Shown: piece by piece, positions 29,409-36,993 of the stretch | Layout of the letters: every line of letters begins with the position of its first letter | Numbering within the stretch: the first letter of the stretch is position 1 | Assembly (NCBI GenBank): GCA_030591505.1 | Contig: JAUVAY010000004.1 | Location: 1-42,676 of the forward strand | Direction of reading: 5' to 3' | DNA: 42,676 nt | From: Flavobacteriales bacterium | GTDB taxonomy: Bacteria > Bacteroidota > Bacteroidia > Flavobacteriales_D > JAHECK01 | The notes under the pieces: model-generated | Told to the model about the DNA's origin: nothing | The model's database searches: none | The model's input: only the letters and a program-made list of their open reading frames with translations | Position numbers and translations under genes: made by a program

Positions 29409-30104
29409 TTAAACTGAAACTGATTTAGTTTCTACGGCTACACTTGGACTTTGTGAACTAGATAAGCTAATAGACTTAATATAGGTTCCTTTAGATGAAG
29501 AAGGCTTCAATTTCACTAAGGTTGCAAGTAATTCAGCGGCATTATCATGTATCTTATTAGCTTCAAAAGAAGCTTTTCCGATAGCAGCATGAACAATACC
29601 ATACTTATCAACTTTAAAATCAATTTTACCTGCTTTAACTTCAGTTACAGCTTTGGCAACATCCATGGTCACGGTACCCGTTTTTGGGTTTGGCATTAAA
29701 CCACGTGGTCCAAGAATTCTACCTAAAGCACCTACTTTAGCCATTACATTAGGAGTACAGATGATCACATCGATATCTGTCCATCCTTTTTTAATCTTAT
29801 CTACATACTCGTCTAAACCGCAGAAATCAGCACCGGCCTCATTGGCCTCGCTTTCTTTCTCAGGACTACATAAAACCAAGACTTTAACATCTTTACCAGT
29901 TCCATGCGGAAGCGAAACCGTACCTCTAACCATTTGGTTAGCCTTTCGAGGATCTACATTAAGGTGTATAACCATATCAACAGAAGCATCATAATTGGTA
30001 GTAGTGATTTCTTTCACTATACCTGAAGCTTCTTCTAGGTCATAAACTTTAGTGCCATCATATTTCGAAAGGGATTCTTTACGTTTTTTACTAATTCTAG
30101 CCAT
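29409..30104 (-). CDS. rplA: Ribosomal protein uL1
   Basis: 231 residues. Characteristic segments: [48 protein letters not shown], and [14 protein letters not shown]. It forms the L1 stalk near the exit site and in many bacteria represses its own operon. The start has a purine-rich AAAGGAAG 5 nt before the ATG, stronger than most starts here. It lies 15 nt after rplK. Confidence 0.98.
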   Translation of the reverse strand: MARISKKRKESLSKYDGTKVYDLEEASGIVKEITTTNYDASVDMVIHLNVDPRKANQMVRGTVSLPHGTGKDVKVLVLCSPEKESEANEAGADFCGLDEYVDKIKKGWTDIDVIICTPNVMAKVGALGRILGPRGLMPNPKTGTVTMDVAKAVTEVKAGKIDFKVDKYGIVHAAIGKASFEANKIHDNAAELLATLVKLKPSSSKGTYIKSISLSSSQSPSVAVETKSVSV

Positions 30105-30119
30105 ATCACTTCCTTTAAT

Positions 30120-30557
30120 TTAAAACGGGCTTGCACCTTTAACGGTGATACCCATGCTACGTGCAGTTCCGGCGACCATCTTCATCGCTGATTCGATTGT
30201 AAAAGCATTTAAATCTGGCATCTTGTCTTCAGCAATAGCTTTAACTTGATCCCAATTAACACTTCCCACCTTTTGGATATTTGATTGAGGAGAGCCTGAT
30301 TTTAATTTGGCTGCCTCAAGCAATTGAACCGCTGCGGGTGGAGTTTTAATGACAAAATCAAAAGATTTGTCAGCATAAACTGTAATCGAAACAGGGAGAA
30401 TCTTACCGGCCTTCTCTTGAGTTCGTGCGTTGAATTGCTTACAAAACTCCATTATATTCACCCCTTTTGCTCCTAATGCAGGACCAACTGGTGGTGAAGG
30501 GTTTGCAGCGCCTCCACGAACTTGTAGCTTAATTAATCCACTAACTTCTTTAGCCAT
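30120..30557 (-). CDS. rplK: Ribosomal protein uL11
   Basis: 145 residues. Typical uL11 sequence: [35 protein letters not shown], then [18 protein letters not shown] and a C-terminal [11 protein letters not shown]. It builds the GTPase-associated centre with bL12 and uL10. An 82-nt leader follows nusG; a 6-bp inverted repeat there (30594-30599 with 30615-30620) is too weak to call a control site. Confidence 0.98.
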   Translation of the reverse strand: MAKEVSGLIKLQVRGGAANPSPPVGPALGAKGVNIMEFCKQFNARTQEKAGKILPVSITVYADKSFDFVIKTPPAAVQLLEAAKLKSGSPQSNIQKVGSVNWDQVKAIAEDKMPDLNAFTIESAMKMVAGTARSMGITVKGASPF

Positions 30558-30639
30558 GGTATTCTCTATTTATTGTTTGTTGTATTGTAAATCCTGTAAA
30601 GGGAAGCATTAACATTACAGATATTTACGCCACTATTTA

Positions 30640-31191
30640 TTATGATTCCTTTTCAACCTGCATATATCCCAATTCGAGAGGTGTCTTTCTACCGAAGATC
30701 TTAACCATTACTTTGAGTTTTCTCTTCTCTTCATTCACGTTCTCAACAACTCCAGTAAAATTGTTAAATGGACCATCGATCACTTTAACTACCTCACCAA
30801 CTACATATGGGATATCGAAGGATTCGTCGGAATCTGTTAATTCATCAACTTTTCCTAAAATTCTATTTACTTCGCTTTCGCGCAATGGAACCGGATCACT
30901 TCCTTTGGTTTCACCAAGAAATCCGATAACATTAGTAATTCCTTTTATAATATGTTCAATCTCACCAACAAGATCTGCTTCAATCAGAATATAGCCAGGA
31001 AGATAATTTCTCTCTTTACTGACTTTTTTACCCTTTCTAATCTGATAAACCTTTTCGGTTGGAATTAAGATCTGTGCTACATAATCTTTAATTCCATGAC
31101 GATCGATCTCGGCATCGAGCTGTTCTTTAACTTTTCGCTCTTTTCCGGTAACCGCTCGCAGCACATACCATTTTCTATTAATCTCGGCCAT
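30640..31191 (-). CDS. nusG: Transcription termination/antitermination factor NusG
   Basis: 183 residues. The N-terminal NGN domain opens with KWYVLRAVTGKERKVKEQLD and includes YLPGYILIEADL; the C-terminal KOW domain (about 127-180) has GEVVKVIDGPFNNFTGVVE. It binds the polymerase clamp and couples it to Rho or ribosomal S10. An AGAGG sits 2 nt before the ATG. It lies 17 nt after secE. Confidence 0.98.
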   Translation of the reverse strand: MAEINRKWYVLRAVTGKERKVKEQLDAEIDRHGIKDYVAQILIPTEKVYQIRKGKKVSKERNYLPGYILIEADLVGEIEHIIKGITNVIGFLGETKGSDPVPLRESEVNRILGKVDELTDSDESFDIPYVVGEVVKVIDGPFNNFTGVVENVNEEKRKLKVMVKIFGRKTPLELGYMQVEKES

Positions 31192-31208
31192 AACCTCTTA
31201 TACAATAA

Positions 31209-31430
31209 TTATATTAGATCATATACAAAGCCCAATACACCTTTCCAAAGGACATCCTCTCCGGAATTGATTCCGAAAGCATAATCCATTGTAAAGATCA
31301 AAAGGGAAATAATTACAGTAGTAACCAATACTAAAATTGAACTACTCTGAAGTTCCTTCCAAGTAGGCCAAGTTACCTTGGTCATCAATTCAACATATGA
31401 TTCCTTAACAAACTCTATTATTGCGGCCAT
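31209..31430 (-). CDS. secE: Preprotein translocase subunit SecE
   Basis: 73 residues, the short single-helix form. It has the cytoplasmic amphipathic helix with FVKESYVELMTKVTWPTWKE and one membrane helix (SSILVLVTTVIISLLIFTMDYAF). It clamps SecY in the inner membrane. Position between tRNA-Trp and nusG is the normal one. Confidence 0.96.
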   Translation of the reverse strand: MAAIIEFVKESYVELMTKVTWPTWKELQSSSILVLVTTVIISLLIFTMDYAFGINSGEDVLWKGVLGFVYDLI

Positions 31431-31450
31431 TTCTTTTTATCTTTTATTTG

Positions 31451-31523
31451 CACGGGTGGCAGGACTCGAACCTACGACCCTCGGTTTTGGAGACCGGTAC
31501 TCTACCAACTGAGCTACACCCGT
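31451..31523 (-). tRNA. tRNA-Trp (CCA)
   Basis: A 73-nt cloverleaf: acceptor ACGGGTG/CACCCGT with discriminator G, D arm TAGCTCAGTTGGTAGAG, anticodon loop CTCCAAA (anticodon CCA), and T loop TTCGAGT. CCA is not encoded. It lies between the tuf terminator and secE. Confidence 0.97.
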
Positions 31524-31533
31524 AAAGCATTAC

Positions 31534-31571
31534 AAAAGGTGATATCGACTTCTCCGTCGAAATCACCTTTT
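31534..31571 (-). terminator. Hairpin between tuf and tRNA-Trp
   Basis: The arms AAAAGGTGAT and ATCACCTTTT pair, with an inner TCGAC/GTCGA stem. The minus-strand stem ends in TTTT, 10 nt before the tRNA-Trp 5' end. It probably reduces tuf read-through into secE-nusG-rplKAJL. The stem is symmetrical enough to work in both directions. Confidence 0.75.
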
Positions 31572-31585
31572 TATAAAAACTTTAA

Positions 31586-32767
31586 TTACTCTATAATTTC
31601 AGTTACCTGACCAGCTCCTACTGTTCTTCCACCCTCACGGATAGCAAAACGTAGTCCTGGATCCATTGCAACTGGTACAATCAATTCAACTGTAATTGTT
31701 ACGTTATCACCAGGCATAACCATTTCACGGCCATCTCCTAAAATGATCTCTCCAGTAACATCTGTTGTTCTAAAGTAGAACTGAGGACGATATTTATTGT
31801 GGAAAGGAGTGTGACGACCACCTTCTTCTTTCTTCAATACATAGATCTCAGCCTTAAATTTAGTGTGAGGAGTAATAGAATTTGGTTTAGCAAGTACCAT
31901 TCCTCTAGTGATTGCAGATTTATCAATACCTCTTAATAGGATACCAACGTTATCTCCAGCTTCACCTCTATCTAAAATCTTACGGAACATTTCAACTCCA
32001 GTACAAACAGATTTTTGTTTTTCCACTTGCATTCCAATAATATCAACCTCGTCTCCAGTGTGGATAATACCCGTTTCAATACGACCAGTAGCTACTGTTC
32101 CACGACCTGTGATAGAGAATACATCCTCAACAGACATCAAGAATGGTTTTTCATTATCACGTGGTGGAATTTCAATCCACTCATCAACCGTATCCATTAA
32201 ATCTTCAACCGTTTTCACCCACTTCTCTTCACCTTCTAATGCGCCGATAGCAGACCCTTGAATGATTGGAGTTCCTTCATAACCATAAGAATCAAGAAGC
32301 TCAGTCAATTCCATTTCAACTAATTCCAATAACTCTTCGTCATCTACAAGGTCACATTTATTCATGAATGCAACAATTTTAGGAACGTTTACCTGACGAG
32401 AAAGAAGGATATGCTCTCTTGTTTGAGGCATAGGTCCATCCGTTGCAGCTACAACTAAAATTGCACCATCCATTTGCGCAGCACCCGTTACCATGTTCTT
32501 TACATAATCGGCGTGACCTGGACAGTCAACGTGTGCGTAGTGACGATTTACAGTAGTGTATTCAACGTGAGCAGTGTTAATAGTAATACCCCTTTCTTTT
32601 TCTTCAGGAGCATTGTCGATCTTATCAAAATCGGTTACTTCCGCTAAACCTTTACCCGCAAGTACTTTGGTGATTGCAGCGGTCAGGGTAGTTTTACCGT
32701 GATCCACGTGACCGATAGTACCGATGTTTACGTGTGGTTTAGAACGATCAAATGTTTCTTTAGCCAT
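31586..32767 (-). CDS. tuf: Elongation factor Tu
   Basis: 393 residues. GTPase motifs: GHVDHGKT (19-26), effector region [18 protein letters not shown], then domains II and III ([58 protein letters not shown]). It carries aminoacyl-tRNA to the ribosome. It follows three tRNA genes in one transcript from an exact-match promoter. No second copy is in the window. Confidence 0.99.
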   Translation of the reverse strand: MAKETFDRSKPHVNIGTIGHVDHGKTTLTAAITKVLAGKGLAEVTDFDKIDNAPEEKERGITINTAHVEYTTVNRHYAHVDCPGHADYVKNMVTGAAQMDGAILVVAATDGPMPQTREHILLSRQVNVPKIVAFMNKCDLVDDEELLELVEMELTELLDSYGYEGTPIIQGSAIGALEGEEKWVKTVEDLMDTVDEWIEIPPRDNEKPFLMSVEDVFSITGRGTVATGRIETGIIHTGDEVDIIGMQVEKQKSVCTGVEMFRKILDRGEAGDNVGILLRGIDKSAITRGMVLAKPNSITPHTKFKAEIYVLKKEEGGRHTPFHNKYRPQFYFRTTDVTGEIILGDGREMVMPGDNVTITVELIVPVAMDPGLRFAIREGGRTVGAGQVTEIIE

Positions 32768-32832
32768 TGCTTAAAATTTTAATTAACAATTTAATATATA
32801 TTCTATTCTACTTTATTATTCTATCTATTATG

Positions 32833-32904
<72 letters not shown>

Positions 32905-32920
32905 TTAAATGCCTTAGTTG

Positions 32921-32993
32921 AGCGGGAGACGAGACTCGAACCCGCGACCCTCAGCTTGGAAGGCTGATGCTCTACCAACTGAGCTACTCCCGC
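32921..32993 (-). tRNA. tRNA-Gly (TCC)
   Basis: A 73-nt cloverleaf: acceptor GCGGGAG/CTCCCGC, D arm TAGCTCAGTTGGTAGAGC, anticodon loop CTTCCAA (anticodon TCC), and T loop TTCGAGT. CCA is not encoded. It is 16 nt upstream of tRNA-Thr. Confidence 0.96.
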
Positions 32994-33036
32994 TTATAAA
33001 CTATATTAATTTGACTCAATATAATTTCTAAAATGG

Positions 33037-33118
33037 TGGGGAGAGCAGGATTCGAACCTACGAAGGCGTAGCCAGCAGATTTACAGTCTGCCCTCGTTGA
33101 CCGCTTGAGTATCTCCCC
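33037..33118 (-). tRNA. tRNA-Tyr (GTA)
   Basis: An 82-nt class II tRNA: acceptor GGGGAGA/TCTCCCC with discriminator A, D stem CTC/GAG, anticodon loop CTGTAAA (anticodon GTA), a long variable arm (TGGCTACGCCTTC region), and T loop TTCGAAT. It is the first gene of the tRNA-tuf transcript. Confidence 0.95.
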
Positions 33119-33187
33119 CTTCCTATATTTAAACCCTAGTTTCCCAGAGTAAATTTTCAATAAATATTTAAAAAGAACGTCTTAAGC

Positions 33188-33220
33188 ATAAAAAAGCAGA
33201 CCTCGCTTAAAAAGGTCTGC
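33188..33220 (-). terminator. Intrinsic terminator behind hpf
   Basis: The minus strand has an 8-bp stem GCAGACCT/AGGTCTGC (33213-33220 with 33196-33203), a 9-nt loop, and then TTTTTT. It would stop transcripts from the recombinase-hpf unit. It overlaps the start region of the tRNA-tuf promoter. Confidence 0.85.
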
Positions 33221-33250
33221 AAATGTATTACATTTTTATATGAAACCAAA
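33220..33250 (-). promoter_or_regulatory. Promoter of the tRNA-Tyr-Gly-Thr-tuf unit
   Basis: Minus strand TTTG (33247-33250), exactly 19 nt, then TACATTTG (33220-33227): a full match to the Bacteroidetes promoter TTTG-N19-TAnnTTTG. The next base is C. Initiation is expected near 33213-33216. The last base of the -7 box is also the position where the hpf terminator stem begins. Confidence 0.85.
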
Positions 33251-33299
33251 GATGTATAATTTTTTTTTAACATCTTGGTGTGAATGGCAGTGAAATAGC

Positions 33300-33593
33300 T
33301 TACTTCACCCTATCTTTATGCTTGTGAATTTGCCTTCTCAAGGCCTCGATAGCTTGGTCAGTTGCCTCCTCAAATGTCTTACTTTGCTTTTTTGCGAATA
33401 AATCATTGCCCGGAATCGATAATCTTATCTCTGCAATTTTATTTTTTGGCTCATTCGTATTTTCCAATTTCAAAAACACTTCAGATCCCATAATCTGATC
33501 ATAAAAACCATTCAACTTTACTAATTTGTCCTCAATGAAACTTTCCAACTTTTGATCTGCTTTAAACTGCACAGAATGAATCTTTACTTGCAT
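33300..33593 (-). CDS. hpf: Short-form ribosome hibernation promoting factor
   Basis: 97 residues, the short HPF/YfiA form lacking the C-terminal dimerisation domain. Key parts: MQVKIHSVQFKADQKLESFIEDKL, SEVFLKLEN, and the basic end EEATDQAIEALRRQIHKHKDR. It binds the small-subunit decoding region in slow growth and inactivates ribosomes. The start has a perfect AAGGAGG 5 nt before the ATG, the strongest ribosome-binding site in the window. It follows the recombinase stop by 15 nt, so the two are co-transcribed. Confidence 0.93.
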   Translation of the reverse strand: MQVKIHSVQFKADQKLESFIEDKLVKLNGFYDQIMGSEVFLKLENTNEPKNKIAEIRLSIPGNDLFAKKQSKTFEEATDQAIEALRRQIHKHKDRVK

Positions 33594-33598
33594 CGTGT

Positions 33599-33605
33599 CC
33601 TCCTT
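33599..33605 (-). promoter_or_regulatory. Consensus Shine-Dalgarno sequence of hpf
   Basis: AAGGAGG with a 5-nt spacer (ACACG) before the ATG at 33593. Most genes in this window have only A/T-rich leaders. Bacteroidia ribosomes normally hide their anti-Shine-Dalgarno tail behind bS21, so a perfect match is notable. Confidence 0.85.
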
Positions 33606-33608
33606 TTA

Positions 33609-34490
33609 TTATTGCCCCTTTGGATGGGCTTGTTTATAAATCGCTTTTAATTTATCAATTGAGTTATGCGTATATACTTGCGTCGCTGCAAGATTAGCAT
33701 GACCTAATATCTCTTTTATTGTATTTAAATCCGCTCCCCTGTTTAACATATGTGTTGCAAATGTGTGCCTAATAATATGCGGACTCCTTTTCGTCGCTAA
33801 TGTTACAGCACTAAGGTACGAATTCACTGTCCGGTACACAAATTTTTCATTACACATGTTTCCTTTATTATCTATAATTAAGGCTTCAATATGCACTTGT
33901 GCCATTTTCTCTCTTTCCAATAAATAGGAACTTATATCTTTCAACACTTCATCTTGTAACGGGATCAACCTCTCCTTATTTCTTTTGCCCAGTACTTTTA
34001 ACATTTTTTTAGAAATGTCAATATCATTGATCTTTAATCCTCGCAATTCTGACAAACGCATTCCCGTTTGATAAAAAAGATCAAGCATTAATTTATCCCT
34101 CCTTCCTTTAAACGAATCTTCAAATGTTAATGAAGAAAACAACTTCATCATTTCCTTCTCTTCTATAAATTCAGGCAATCGTTGCTCTTGCTTTGGACCA
34201 ATAATATTAACTAAAGGGTTATTTGAACTCAGTCCTTTGGATACTGAAAATCGATACAAGGATTTTAAGGTAGATAACTTTCTATTAATACTTCTTGCAG
34301 AGATTCCAATATCAGAAAGTTCAACCATCCATGATCTTACCATCTTATCACTTACCTTATGCAAGTCATCAAGTTCATAATAATCTTCCAGATAGGATGA
34401 GAACTGTTTCAGGTCATTTTGATACGCCAAAACAGTATGCTCTGAAAATCGCTTTTCTGAGCGAAGGTATTTTAGAAAAGATGTCACCAT
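33609..34490 (-). CDS. Tyrosine recombinase, XerC/XerD family
   Basis: 293 residues from ATG 34490; an earlier in-frame ATG at 34511 lies inside the rpsU terminator stem. N-terminal SAM-like DNA-binding domain at about 1-85 (LKYLRSEKRFSEHTVLAYQN). The catalytic set is complete: Arg145 (GMRLSEL), Lys169 (VLGKRNKER), His238 and Arg241 (HIIRHTFATH), His264 (LGHANL) and nucleophile Tyr273 (QVYTH). It resolves chromosome dimers with a partner at dif or acts as the single Xer enzyme. The place between rpsU and hpf is conserved in many Bacteroidetes, which supports a housekeeping Xer rather than an integrase. Confidence 0.92.
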   Translation of the reverse strand: MVTSFLKYLRSEKRFSEHTVLAYQNDLKQFSSYLEDYYELDDLHKVSDKMVRSWMVELSDIGISARSINRKLSTLKSLYRFSVSKGLSSNNPLVNIIGPKQEQRLPEFIEEKEMMKLFSSLTFEDSFKGRRDKLMLDLFYQTGMRLSELRGLKINDIDISKKMLKVLGKRNKERLIPLQDEVLKDISSYLLEREKMAQVHIEALIIDNKGNMCNEKFVYRTVNSYLSAVTLATKRSPHIIRHTFATHMLNRGADLNTIKEILGHANLAATQVYTHNSIDKLKAIYKQAHPKGQ

Positions 34491-34493
34491 AGT

Positions 34494-34525
34494 AAAAAAG
34501 GTGAAACCCAAACGGATTTCACCTT
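34494..34525 (-). terminator. Intrinsic terminator behind rpsU
   Basis: The minus strand has a 9-bp stem AAGGTGAAA/TTTCACCTT (34517-34525 with 34498-34506), a 10-nt loop, then TTTTTT. The U-tract ends 3 nt before the recombinase ATG at 34490. Recombinase and hpf expression must then come from read-through or a promoter inside rpsU. Confidence 0.85.
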
Positions 34526-34551
34526 AAAAATACAAAAGTCTTTTTTATCAA

Positions 34552-34743
34552 TTAAGCGTTCTCTTCGCGAATTTTTTGAATATACGCGGCTTTCAGCTTT
34601 TGAACTCTATTTATTACAGAAGGCTTTGTGAATTGCTTTCTTGTACGCAATTCTTTCATTACTCCAGTTCTATCGAATTTCTTCTTGAACTTCTTTAATG
34701 CTCTCTCAATGTTCTCGCCTTCTTTTACAGGAATGATTAACAT
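34552..34743 (-). CDS. rpsU: Ribosomal protein bS21
   Basis: 63 residues with the bS21 pattern VKEGENIERALKKFKKKFDR, then LRTRKQFTKPS and a basic C-terminal helix. It sits at the platform near the 16S 3' end; in Flavobacterium ribosomes it helps occlude the anti-Shine-Dalgarno tail. It has its own promoter, an AAGGA 6 nt before the ATG and its own terminator, so it forms a compact self-contained unit. Confidence 0.97.
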   Translation of the reverse strand: MLIIPVKEGENIERALKKFKKKFDRTGVMKELRTRKQFTKPSVINRVQKLKAAYIQKIREENA

Positions 34744-34749
34744 ACTTTA

Positions 34750-34754
34750 TCCTT
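34750..34754 (-). promoter_or_regulatory. Shine-Dalgarno sequence of rpsU
   Basis: AAGGA with a 6-nt spacer (TAAAGT) before the ATG at 34743. A Shine-Dalgarno on rpsU agrees with the autoregulation described for Bacteroidia, where ribosomes without bS21 expose their anti-Shine-Dalgarno and translate rpsU. Confidence 0.75.
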
Positions 34755-34772
34755 TTTATTTTATTAAGACCG

Positions 34773-34803
34773 CAAAATTATAAAGTTTTTAATCACATGC
34801 AAA
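34773..34803 (-). promoter_or_regulatory. Promoter of rpsU
   Basis: Minus strand TTTG (34800-34803), exactly 19 nt, then TAATTTTG (34773-34780), followed by C: a full consensus match. The -33 box ends 1 nt from the acyl-CoA dehydrogenase stop codon. The expected leader is about 22-25 nt and contains the AAGGA site. Confidence 0.88.
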
Positions 34804-34804
34804 A

Positions 34805-35944
34805 TTATTTTAAACATTCACGAGAAATAACAAGCTTCTGAATTTCTGATGTCCCTTCTCCTATGGTACACAGCTTCGCATCTCTATAAAACTTCTCTAC
34901 CGGATAGTCTTTTGTGTATCCGTAGCCTCCAAATACCTGAAGTGCTTCATTGGCAACCCATACTGCTGTTTCTGATGCATACAGCTTAGCCATGGCAGTA
35001 ATTTTATTTACTGCCATTTTCTTATTTTTCATATCAGAAGCTTCTTGTGTAAGTAATAAAGAAGCCTCGATACGTGTTGCCATATCCGCTAACTTAAATG
35101 ATATTGCCTGAAATTTAGAAATTGGCTTACCAAATTGATGCCGCTCTTTCGAATATTGCTTAGCCGCTTCAAACGCTCCTTTTGCTATTCCAATAGAAAG
35201 TGCCGCAATGGATATCCTACCTCCTTCTAAAATTTTGAGTGCTTGAATAAATCCATCCCCTTCTTTTCCTATCATCTGAGATTTATGAACTCTACATTCA
35301 TCAAAGATCAATTCTGTAGTTTCGGATGCACGCATTCCCAATTTATTCTCTTTCTTCCCTGCATTAAATCCAGGTGTTCCTTTTTCAATTGCAAAAGCAG
35401 ACATTCCTCTACTGTCTCCTTTTTCACCCGTTCTAACAATAACTACAACAATATTTCCTGACTTACCATGAGTTATAAAATTCTTCGTTCCATTAATAAC
35501 ATAATGGTCGCCATCTTTAACTGCGGTAGTTAACATACCACCTGCATCTGAACCTGTTTCTTGCTCAGTCAATGCCCAAGCTCCAATCCATTCTCCACTT
35601 GCCAATTTTGGCAGATACTCTTTCTTTTGCTCCTCAGAAGCAAAAGTTAAAATATGATTTGTACAAAGTGAGTTATGTGCTGCCATCGATAAGGCAATAG
35701 ATCCGCACACTTTTCCAAGTTCTATTATTGCAGTTACGTATTCATGATAACCAAAACCAGATCCTCCATATTCTTCTGGTACCAGAACACCCATCAATCC
35801 CATCTCTCCCAACTTACGGAAAAGGGGAACTGGAAAGATCTGATCTTCGTCCCAACGCATTAAATCATCTTGTATCTCTTTCTTCGCAAAATCGCGAACC
35901 ATCGCTTCAATCATTTTCTGATTTTCGCTAATAGAAAAATCCAT
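34805..35944 (-). CDS. Acyl-CoA dehydrogenase, short/branched-chain type
   Basis: 379 residues, normal length. The flavoenzyme introduces the alpha-beta double bond of acyl-CoAs. Signatures: WALTEQETGSDAGG (FAD and substrate), LGMRASETTELIFDECRV, RHQFGKPISKFQAISFKLADM, QVFGGYGYTKDYPVEKFYRDAK, and catalytic Glu363 in GEGTSEIQ, the position used by short- and branched-chain dehydrogenases. No electron-transfer flavoprotein or hydratase genes are adjacent. Butyryl-, isovaleryl- and 2-methylacyl-CoA are all possible substrates. Confidence 0.93.
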   Translation of the reverse strand: MDFSISENQKMIEAMVRDFAKKEIQDDLMRWDEDQIFPVPLFRKLGEMGLMGVLVPEEYGGSGFGYHEYVTAIIELGKVCGSIALSMAAHNSLCTNHILTFASEEQKKEYLPKLASGEWIGAWALTEQETGSDAGGMLTTAVKDGDHYVINGTKNFITHGKSGNIVVVIVRTGEKGDSRGMSAFAIEKGTPGFNAGKKENKLGMRASETTELIFDECRVHKSQMIGKEGDGFIQALKILEGGRISIAALSIGIAKGAFEAAKQYSKERHQFGKPISKFQAISFKLADMATRIEASLLLTQEASDMKNKKMAVNKITAMAKLYASETAVWVANEALQVFGGYGYTKDYPVEKFYRDAKLCTIGEGTSEIQKLVISRECLK

Positions 35945-35982
35945 ATCTTAAAATTTGTGGCTAAAATAACCAATGAAGTGGA

Positions 35983-36918
35983 TTATTTCAGTGATATATA
36001 TGGATATAATTTAGATAATAATGAGTCATTGATCAAGACCAGCTCAAGTAATTCGTTTTTAGTTATATAATCTCCATGTTGTTCTCTGTAGTTTACGATG
36101 GCTTTTGCTTGGTTCCAATTGATGTAGGGGTGCTTATATAGAAGCTGAATGGAATCGGAGTTAATGTTTAATAAATATAAGTCCGTTGTATCTATCCAAA
36201 TATAATCTTCTATCTGATTCAGTTTATTTAAATCAAATTTCCAAATCTCGAGTAATTGTTTCGTTGAATAATAACCGCCCAGTTGTTCTCGGTACTCAAT
36301 AATCTTTCTTGAGTAAAATGGGCCTATTCCTTTTAGTTGTAAAAGTAAAAGTGAATCAGAAGAATTTAGTTCAATAAATAATGTTTCCTTCTCCGGCTTT
36401 GGACCGGAGCTTTCATTATTCTTTTCATTAAAGCTAGTATTGACAGATGCATCTTCTTCTACAATTCTTATAAAAGGCTCCAGTTCTTTATATTTTTTAT
36501 CATCAATTACAAAAGATGACAATAAATCTTCCTTTTGCTTAAAACCTCCCAAAACGTTTTTATAGTTAATGATGGCTAGTGCTTGCTTTGAACTAAAGCC
36601 CAACTTCCTCCAGCCTTCTTCCTTCAATATATTTGGATCAAAAACTTGAATTTTCACCTTAGCCCTTTCCATCGCCTTATTCTTCTCTTTCTTTTCTGGG
36701 ACTCCAAATTCAACATCAACTTTAATGTCATTTTCTAATTCTTCGAGTAATTTCTGATAAACAATTAGTGTATCGGGATGAATCGTATAATCCTTAAAAG
36801 GATAGATCCTGTTAAAATATACATCACTAAAAAAGAGTGTAAACAGAAAGACGGAAAGAACAACAACTCCCATTCTTTCTTTTCTTGACCATGTAAAAAA
36901 ATTCGTTAAAAATCCCAT
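35983..36918 (-). CDS. Membrane-anchored helix-hairpin-helix (ComEA-like) protein
   Basis: 311 residues. One membrane helix lies at about 17-35 (MGVVVLSVFLFTLFFSDVYF); the rest should face the periplasm. Three or more helix-hairpin-helix units follow: KLGFSSKQALAIINYKNVLGGF (about 100-125), LLQLKGIGPFYSRKIIEYREQLGGYYS (about 190-220), and WNQAKAIVNYREQHGDY (about 275-295). ComEA proteins bind incoming DNA during transformation. Bacteroidetes carry multi-repeat versions whose role in uptake is not clear to me, so DNA binding is the safe claim. It is monocistronic or loosely linked to the acyl-CoA dehydrogenase gene. Confidence 0.82.
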   Translation of the reverse strand: MGFLTNFFTWSRKERMGVVVLSVFLFTLFFSDVYFNRIYPFKDYTIHPDTLIVYQKLLEELENDIKVDVEFGVPEKKEKNKAMERAKVKIQVFDPNILKEEGWRKLGFSSKQALAIINYKNVLGGFKQKEDLLSSFVIDDKKYKELEPFIRIVEEDASVNTSFNEKNNESSGPKPEKETLFIELNSSDSLLLLQLKGIGPFYSRKIIEYREQLGGYYSTKQLLEIWKFDLNKLNQIEDYIWIDTTDLYLLNINSDSIQLLYKHPYINWNQAKAIVNYREQHGDYITKNELLELVLINDSLLSKLYPYISLK

Positions 36919-36993
36919 GCAACTTTAAAGAAAAAAGTTACGGCATTTTAAAACAGTTTTCCTTAGGGTAAAAAACGTAATTAAAAAGTGTAT

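Noticed and set aside
30594-30620. Inverted repeat before rplK as an L1 autoregulatory site
   Set aside because: The stem is only 6 bp with a 15-nt loop and I cannot match it to the L1-binding motif.
33609-34490. Tyrosine recombinase as mark of an integrated element
   Set aside because: It sits in a conserved housekeeping order (rpsU, Xer, hpf, tRNAs, tuf), with no att repeats or cargo genes, so a chromosomal Xer enzyme is the better reading.
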